A stretch of DNA of 11,658 bases, taken from contig VBHI01000247.1 of NCBI GenBank assembly GCA_005881495.1, positions 1 to 11,658 of the forward strand. Direction: 5' to 3'. Source of the DNA: Chloroflexota bacterium. Its GTDB lineage: Bacteria; Chloroflexota; Ktedonobacteria; Ktedonobacterales; Ktedonobacteraceae. Position numbers and translations under genes: made by a program. The notes below the pieces were generated by a model. That model ran no database searches, was not told the origin of the DNA, and saw only the letters and a list, made by a program, of their open reading frames with translations. Shown here piece by piece: positions 7,761 through 11,658 of the stretch; the first letter of the stretch is position 1; each line of letters starts with the position of its first letter.

Positions 7761-7798
7761 TGACAAGTTCGACCAAATGACAAGTTCGACAAGTCGAA
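7761..7798 (+). repeat. Direct and inverted repeats in the PPK2 leader (regulatory candidate)
   Basis: TGACAAGTTCGAC occurs twice, at 7761-7773 and 7778-7790, with a 17-base period. The second copy overlaps the perfect inverted repeat TTCGACAAGTCGAA (7785-7798), which touches the ribosome-binding site AAGGAG (7798-7803). Tandem sites at +1 suggest a regulator bound on one DNA face or spaced copies; the hairpin could also mask translation. The binding factor is not identifiable. Confidence 0.55.
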
Positions 7799-7810
7799 AG
7801 GAGAAACACT

Positions 7811-8677
7811 ATGCAACTTGCATGGAAGGTCGCTGAAGGCAGCAAAGTCAGGTTGAAAGATTACGATCCCAACTTTGTGGATAAGTATACGGATCGCGCA
7901 CTGGCCTCAGCAGAGTTAGAAAAGCTCAGTGAAGAACTTGGCGTGTTACAGCAGTTGTTGGCGGCGGCGCAGCATCACAGCGTGCTCATCGTACTACAGG
8001 GGATGGATACGAGCGGCAAAGATGGCACGATTCGCCAGGTCATGGCGCAAGTCAATCCGCTGGGATGCGAGGTGCGTTCGTTTAAGGGACCTTCGTCCAG
8101 GGAACAGGTGCATGATTACCTCTGGCGCATCCACCGGGTCGTTCCAGGCAGAGGCATGATCAGCATTTTCAATCGTTCCCATTATGAGGATGTGCTGGTG
8201 GTGCGTGTGCATAACCTGGTGCCAGAAACGGTGTGGCGGCAACGGTACGCAGCCATTAACAACTTTGAGCAAATGCTGGCCCAGAATGACATGATTATTC
8301 TGAAGTTCTATTTGCATATTAGCTTCGAGGAGCAGGAACAACGCCTCCTGGCTCGTCAGGAGGATAGGACGAAAGCCTGGAAACTCTCGTCGGCCGATTG
8401 GGTGGAGCGCAAATACTGGAACGATTATCAACAAGCCTATGGGGATGCGCTCTCCAGGTGCAGTACGGATGAAGCGCCCTGGTATATCGTGCCTGCTAAT
8501 CGTAAATGGTATCGCAATCTGCTCGTGGCACGCACACTCGTTTCTACCTTGCGTCCCTATAGGAAGGAGTGGCAAGCCAAATTAGTGAAGCGGGGAGAGC
8601 AGGAACTTGCGCGGATAGAGAAGGTGCAGCAGGCGGGAGAACGTCCCGTTGAAGCAAGCACGACAATACATAGCTAG
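7811..8677 (+). CDS. ppk2: PPK2-family polyphosphate:nucleotide phosphotransferase, copy 1
   Basis: A 288-residue PPK2-family enzyme that transfers phosphate between inorganic polyphosphate and nucleoside mono- or diphosphates. The P-loop is GMDTSGKDG (64-72, Lys70), followed by TIRQVM. Then come NPLGCEVRSFK (82-92), the LWRIHRVVPGRG lid region (104-115), the Walker B-like block IFNRSHYEDVLVVRVH (119-134) and the C-terminal APWYIVPANRKWYRN (222-236). This pattern fits the class of about 270-300 residues with GKDG in the P-loop, which commonly uses AMP or ADP. Nucleotide preference is not provable here. AAGGAG lies 7 bases before the ATG. It is the first gene of a tandem pair with its own promoter and a repeat-rich leader. 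All expected motifs are intact, so it is probably active. Confidence 0.94.
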   Translation: MQLAWKVAEGSKVRLKDYDPNFVDKYTDRALASAELEKLSEELGVLQQLLAAAQHHSVLIVLQGMDTSGKDGTIRQVMAQVNPLGCEVRSFKGPSSREQVHDYLWRIHRVVPGRGMISIFNRSHYEDVLVVRVHNLVPETVWRQRYAAINNFEQMLAQNDMIILKFYLHISFEEQEQRLLARQEDRTKAWKLSSADWVERKYWNDYQQAYGDALSRCSTDEAPWYIVPANRKWYRNLLVARTLVSTLRPYRKEWQAKLVKRGEQELARIEKVQQAGERPVEASTTIHS

Positions 8678-8845
8678 TCGTCACTTGCTACAGCATGGCA
8701 CTTCCGGTTTGAGAAGGAGTGGCTGGAAACGTACAGCAAGATAACGCGCTAACCGCCTACTTGACACAGCAAGCAGAGGAAGGCCGACTGAGGCCCATCC
8801 GGGCCAGGCGGCACAAGAAGACGCCATCTAGAAAGGAGAAAGATG

Positions 8846-9736
8846 ATGCAACTGGCATGGAAAGTTGAAGCAGGGAGCAACGTCAAGTTGCAGGACTATG
8901 ATCCCAGTTATGTTGATGAGCATACGGATCCCGCCTTGGCGAGGGCAGAACTGGAACAACTCGGCAAGGAACTGGGTGAGTTACAGGAGTTGTTGGCAGC
9001 GGCCCACCATCAGAGCTTACTCGTCGTGTTGCAGGGGACGGATACCAGTGGCAAGGCTGATACGATTTTCCAGGTCCTCTCCCGAGTCAATCCGCAGGGA
9101 TGCGAGGTGCGTTCGTTTAAAGTCCCTACAGCTCGGGAACTGGACCATGACTTCCTCTGGCGGGTGCATCGGGTCACTCCAGGCAGAGGCGTCATCGGCA
9201 TTTTCAATCGCTCCCACTATGAGGATGTGCTGGTTGTGCGCGTGCATAACCTGGTGCCACAAGAAGCCTGGAGTCGCCGCTACGCCGCCATTAACGACTT
9301 TGAGCGCTTGCTGGCTCAGCATGACATGATTATTCTGAAGCTCTACTTGCATATGAGCTACGACGAGCAGGAAAGACGCCTCCTGGCCCAACAGAAGAAT
9401 CAAACGGACGCATGGAAAGTCACAACGGCTGATTGGGCCGAGCGCAACTACTGGGACGCGTATCAAGAGGCCTATGAGGAGGCGCTCTCCAAGTGCAGTA
9501 CGGATGAAGCGCCCTGGTATATCGTGCCTGCTAATCAGAAGTGGTATCGCAATTTGCTCGTGGCACGCACACTCGTTCATACCTTGCGCCAGTATAAGGA
9601 TGAATGGGAGGCGCAATTAGTGGAGCGTGGAGAACGGGAGCTTGCGCTTCTAGCGCAGCTCGGACATCTACAGCAGACTGGAAATCGTGAGAATAAACGT
9701 CCAAAGAAAGCTCAGAAAGCTCACAGTGCTACTTAG
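8846..9736 (+). CDS. ppk2: PPK2-family protein, copy 2, with altered P-loop
   Basis: A 296-residue tandem paralogue of the upstream gene. My gapless hand alignment over residues 1-270 gives about 70% identity (190 of 270). The start is the second ATG of ATGATG (8846): AAGGAG is then 7 bases away, as in copy 1, and the protein begins MQLAWKV like copy 1. It keeps Lys70, NPQGCEVRSFK, IFNRSHYEDVLVVRVH and APWYIVPANQKWYRN. The P-loop is GTDTSGKAD followed by TIFQVL, so Met65, Asp71, Gly72 and Arg75 of copy 1 are Thr, Ala, Asp and Phe. The substitutions are concentrated around the phosphate-binding loop, suggesting altered substrate, direction or loss of catalysis. The C-terminal tail is basic (RENKRPKKAQKAH). 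No clear promoter lies in the gap from copy 1, so co-transcription is likely. Confidence 0.92.
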   Translation: MQLAWKVEAGSNVKLQDYDPSYVDEHTDPALARAELEQLGKELGELQELLAAAHHQSLLVVLQGTDTSGKADTIFQVLSRVNPQGCEVRSFKVPTARELDHDFLWRVHRVTPGRGVIGIFNRSHYEDVLVVRVHNLVPQEAWSRRYAAINDFERLLAQHDMIILKLYLHMSYDEQERRLLAQQKNQTDAWKVTTADWAERNYWDAYQEAYEEALSKCSTDEAPWYIVPANQKWYRNLLVARTLVHTLRQYKDEWEAQLVERGERELALLAQLGHLQQTGNRENKRPKKAQKAHSAT

Positions 9737-9761
9737 CTCGCTCATCCCTTTACTGTGAGCT
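9718..9761 (+). terminator. Hairpin spanning the stop codon of PPK2 copy 2
   Basis: AGCTCACAGT (9718-9727) and ACTGTGAGCT (9752-9761) form a perfect 10-bp stem with a 24-base loop that includes the stop codon. There is no U-tract. It may contribute to termination or mRNA 3' stability. Confidence 0.4.
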
Positions 9762-9945
9762 AGCCCCTCTTTCGGAGAGTGGGGAAAGAGGTAGTTCGAC
9801 CATTGGCGATGTGATAGAACGCGAAGAGCAGGGCCATCATGAGTGTCGAGAGCCAGAGTGGTAGGCCTGCGCCCAGTTAAAGAGCTGGGAAGTAGCCGGG
9901 AGTGCAAATGAAGCCAATGAAAAAAGAGGCGTAGGTATCACCTTG
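9760..9945 (-). pseudogene. Remnant of a membrane protein C terminus with an in-frame stop
   Basis: Read on the minus strand between a TGA (9948) and a TAG (9762), the frame encodes SFFIGFICTPGYFPAL, an in-frame TAA (9879-9877), then LGAGLPLWLSTLMMALLF and AFYHIANGR, ending in a basic tail. The pattern of two hydrophobic stretches interrupted by one stop resembles a decayed integral-membrane protein tail more than random sequence. No family is recognised. A chance hydrophobic frame cannot be excluded. An ATG-ATG inside would give only a 26-27-residue peptide without a ribosome-binding site. Confidence 0.3.
9766..9791. terminator. Second hairpin after PPK2 copy 2
   Basis: CCTCTTTC and GAAAGAGG form a perfect 8-bp stem with a 10-base loop, 29 bases after the stop. 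No T-run follows, so the terminator role is tentative. Confidence 0.35.
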
Positions 9946-9967
9946 TCAGATTGGAACGCAATGATCG

Positions 9968-10555
9968 ATGGCAGTAGAACACAGCGCACACTATGAACGA
10001 ATGAGTCTAGAAGAATACCTTACTCTTGTGGAGCAAGACCCCGAACACGCCTATGAATATCTAGATGGTCGCGTCTACATGATGACAGGTGGCAGCCCTG
10101 ATCACTCGATCATCGGCTCCAATCTGAATGGCCAGCTGCAAGCGTTCCTGCGTGGTCGCCGCTGCATTGTCTATAATTCGGATGTCTATGTGCAACTGTC
10201 TGAGCAGTACCGTGTCTGTCCCGATGTGACGGTGAGTTGCGATCCACGCGATCGAGGAGCACAAGAAGTCATCCGCTATCCTTCCCTGGTGGCAGAAGTC
10301 CTCTCTCCCACCACCGAAGCGCGCGATCGCGGCCAGAAGTCCTTGCAGTATCGTTCCTGCCCCAGCATTCAAGAATACTTGCTGATCAGTTCTGAATTTC
10401 CCCTCGTCGAAGTCTTCAGGAGCGAGAAACAGGGGTTTTGGTCGCTGTACACCCTCGGACTAGACGATACCATCGAACTGACCAGTCTCGATCTTCGCTT
10501 CCCTGTTGCTGAGCTCTACCAGAATACCTCTTTTCTCGAGGAAGCGAACGAGTAA
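9968..10555 (+). CDS. Uma2-family (DUF820) putative PD-(D/E)XK endonuclease
   Basis: A 195-residue Uma2-family protein, full length for the family. Motifs in order: LEEYLTLVEQ (14-23), YEYLDGRVYMMTGGSPDHSI (29-48), a strand with CPDVTVSC (84-91), LVAEVLSPTTEARDRGQKSLQY (107-128) and IQEYLLI (134-140). The PD-(D/E)XK-like residues are Asp86, Glu110 and Lys124. The family is hugely expanded in cyanobacteria and Chloroflexota. Its nuclease activity is predicted from fold similarity, its biological role is not established, and many members lie near mobile DNA. The start at 9968 has only a weak upstream GGAA, and Met12 (10001) is a possible alternative. The frame stays open for 60 more codons past the TAA. 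Confidence 0.88.
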   Translation: MAVEHSAHYERMSLEEYLTLVEQDPEHAYEYLDGRVYMMTGGSPDHSIIGSNLNGQLQAFLRGRRCIVYNSDVYVQLSEQYRVCPDVTVSCDPRDRGAQEVIRYPSLVAEVLSPTTEARDRGQKSLQYRSCPSIQEYLLISSEFPLVEVFRSEKQGFWSLYTLGLDDTIELTSLDLRFPVAELYQNTSFLEEANE

Positions 10556-10738
10556 GCAGATGAGAACGGCCCTCTTGAAATCCTTGCTCGTTGCAAAGTT
10601 GAGCTAGAAGAGGAAAAAAAGGAATTTGACTACCCCAAGAATAGATTAGTTGCAAAATCTGAAAAATACAAGAATGCAATAATTACAGGAGATATGGTTC
10701 ATATTGTTGTGATTTTGAATTTGAATCGAGTATACTAG
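10556..10738 (+). other. AT-rich in-frame extension downstream of the Uma2 gene
   Basis: Immediately after the Uma2 TAA, the same frame stays open for 60 codons to a TAG at 10736. It encodes a charged stretch (LEILARCKVELEEEKKEF) and then a short hydrophobic one (MVHIVVILNLN). No start codon with a ribosome-binding site and no recognised family. It could be a lost C-terminal extension of Uma2 or a fragment of an inserted gene. Base composition falls from this point. Confidence 0.25.
10707..10736 (+). promoter_or_regulatory. Promoter of the NACHT gene
   Basis: TTGTGA at 10707-10712, an 18-base spacer and TATACT at 10731-10736. The predicted start lies about 52 bases before the ATG at 10795. 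Confidence 0.5.
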
Positions 10739-10794
10739 TAAGTGGAAACCTCCAATATATCATCAAACTCTCGAAGATGGAGGGGAAGGGCAGT

Positions 10795-11658
10795 ATGTCT
10801 CGTATCCGCCGTTTATTCGCTGGCATTATCCTCTTTTTCATTGTTGGAGTAGGTACAGCTTGGATTCTCAGTATCATGAGCCTTATCTCCAACGCTCGAA
10901 AGCGAAAACGCCTAAATCAGTTAGAGCAGCCCAGAAGCTATTTTCTGCATTAAAACAAAGTAGAGATCAGGACGGACGCTCATTCAAATTAGATACATTG
11001 CCTGCCATGATACCCCTTACAGTATGTGATTATGAAGATCCACCTGATTCAGAAGGACGATCGATTATTGATATGTACAGAGAACACCCCAATTTGTTGA
11101 TCTTGGGGAAACCGGGTAGCGGAAAAACTACGTTATTGCAACAGCTTACTTTAGAGCTTATGGATAAGGAATTAAGAGAAAGGGAAAATGACGAAAAGGC
11201 CAGATGGTTGCCAATCTTTTTATCCCTATATGACTGGGCAAAAAAAAGGAAGCCATTCAAAGAGTGGCTCACCCAACAACTGTTGGACAGTCTCTCCATC
11301 CATAGACTTGACAAGTCGCTTATTCATTATTGGGTGAGCAGGGGTAATTTCATCCTGCTCTTGGATGGCCTAGACGAGATGAATGAGGAAGACTCTGAAA
11401 AGTGTATTGATGGCATCAATACATTTAGTAAGGAAACAGATTCTCCTTTTGTTATAAGCTGTCAACTTGATCGCTATGAGAATTTAGAGAGAAATGGACA
11501 TATCCTAAACGTAGGTCAGAAAACAGTGGTCGTACAAAATCCCAAGCCATCACAGGCACAGAACTACCTAAATCAAGCGGGAGCAGAAAGGTTAAGTCGA
11601 TTCTATCAAGAAAAGCAGAGCCAGCATCCCAAGGAATTTGCTGCTAGACCTCTCATAT
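10795..11658 (+). CDS. Membrane-anchored NACHT-family NTPase, apparent single-base frameshift, 3' end outside window
   Basis: The ATG at 10795 has a strong GGAGGGGAAG upstream. It opens MSRIRRLFAGIILFFIVG, one transmembrane helix (about 9-32) followed by a basic stretch (NARKRKR). This frame stops at 10951. A second frame, shifted by -1 and open from 10725 to the window end, carries the NTPase: Walker A GKPGSGKTT (11106-11132), Walker B FILLLDGLDE (11349-11378), then VISCQLDRYENL and QNYLNQAGAERL, as in NACHT STAND ATPases. Adding one A to the AAAA run near 10905-10908 joins both into one plausible protein (RKRK then TPKSVRAAQKLFSALK). So this is a single-base loss, a sequencing error or, less likely, -1 slippage. 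NACHT proteins act as signal-transducing switches, and several bacterial ones defend against phage. The C-terminal sensor is outside the window. DNA is AT-richer than its neighbours. Confidence 0.75.

Larger units (their letters stand above)
7484..7810. other. 327-bp divergent intergenic region between the MgtC-family and PPK2 genes
   Basis: It holds the promoters and leaders of both genes. The open frames crossing it (for example 7516-7836 plus) have no family-like motif and no ribosome-binding site, so no gene is called. The central part (about 7600-7740) shows nothing recognisable. Confidence 0.6.

Noticed and set aside
7761..7790. Resemblance of the PPK2 leader direct repeats to a Pho box
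   Set aside because: Known Pho boxes use shorter spacing (about 11 bases) and different half-sites. The 17-base period and sequence do not match, so only a generic regulator site is claimed.
7516..7836. 106-codon plus-strand frame crossing the MgtC/PPK2 intergenic region
   Set aside because: No recognisable domain. It runs through the PPK2 promoter, leader and start in another frame, and lacks a ribosome-binding site.
8761..8766. TTGACA as a -35 for a separate promoter of PPK2 copy 2
   Set aside because: No -10-like hexamer occurs 15-19 bases downstream.
8719..8868. GTG-started 49-codon frame between the two PPK2 genes, with a basic C-terminal part
   Set aside because: No family match, it overlaps the start of PPK2 copy 2, and the GTG has only a weak upstream GAGAAG. 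It may be coding debris, but not enough to call.
1..11658. tRNA, rRNA, CRISPR array, insertion-sequence ends or transposase
   Set aside because: Looked for by eye on both strands; no spaced identical repeats, no terminal inverted repeats with a transposase frame and no tRNA-like cloverleaf were found.

Overview
The window looks like chromosomal DNA of a multicellular-type Chloroflexota, most likely class Ktedonobacteria. This is inferred from the mix of families: a BTAD/AAA regulator, a Clp N-domain protein without ATPase, a membrane-anchored C39-like peptidase, a PPK2 pair, a Uma2 protein and a NACHT NTPase. No rRNA or other marker gene fixes the taxon.

Layout, left to right. Positions 1-2346 (minus) hold a large BTAD-AAA-TPR transcriptional regulator that is broken twice by small out-of-frame deletions and runs off the left edge. 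Its promoter, with an 18-bp palindrome overlapping it, is intact. Next is a two-repeat Clp N-domain protein with a C-terminal ribbon-helix-helix-like segment (2530-3318, minus). It has a near-consensus promoter and a palindrome at the expected transcription start, and is divergent from a NUDIX hydrolase (3508-4023, plus). A membrane-anchored C39-like peptidase follows (4206-5114, plus) and converges on class II fumarase fumC (5193-6611, minus) across a bidirectional hairpin terminator. An MgtC/SapB-family membrane protein (6755-7483, minus) is divergent from two tandem PPK2-type polyphosphate:nucleotide phosphotransferases (7811-8677 and 8846-9736, plus). The first PPK2 gene has a leader with direct and inverted repeats. 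After a probable decayed membrane-protein remnant (9760-9945, minus) comes a Uma2-family protein (9968-10555, plus). From about 10560 the DNA becomes clearly more AT-rich and carries a NACHT NTPase with an N-terminal membrane anchor and an apparent single-base frameshift, cut by the right edge.

Functionally this is a loose collection of single-gene transcription units rather than one operon. The only clear functional cluster is the PPK2 pair (polyphosphate and nucleotide energy balance). The right end (Uma2, AT-rich junk, NACHT) has the look of an accessory or defence-type segment. Most promoters that can be seen share the -10 hexamer TATACT, and several have a perfect palindrome at or near the start site.

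No tRNA, rRNA, CRISPR array, transposase or integrase was seen.
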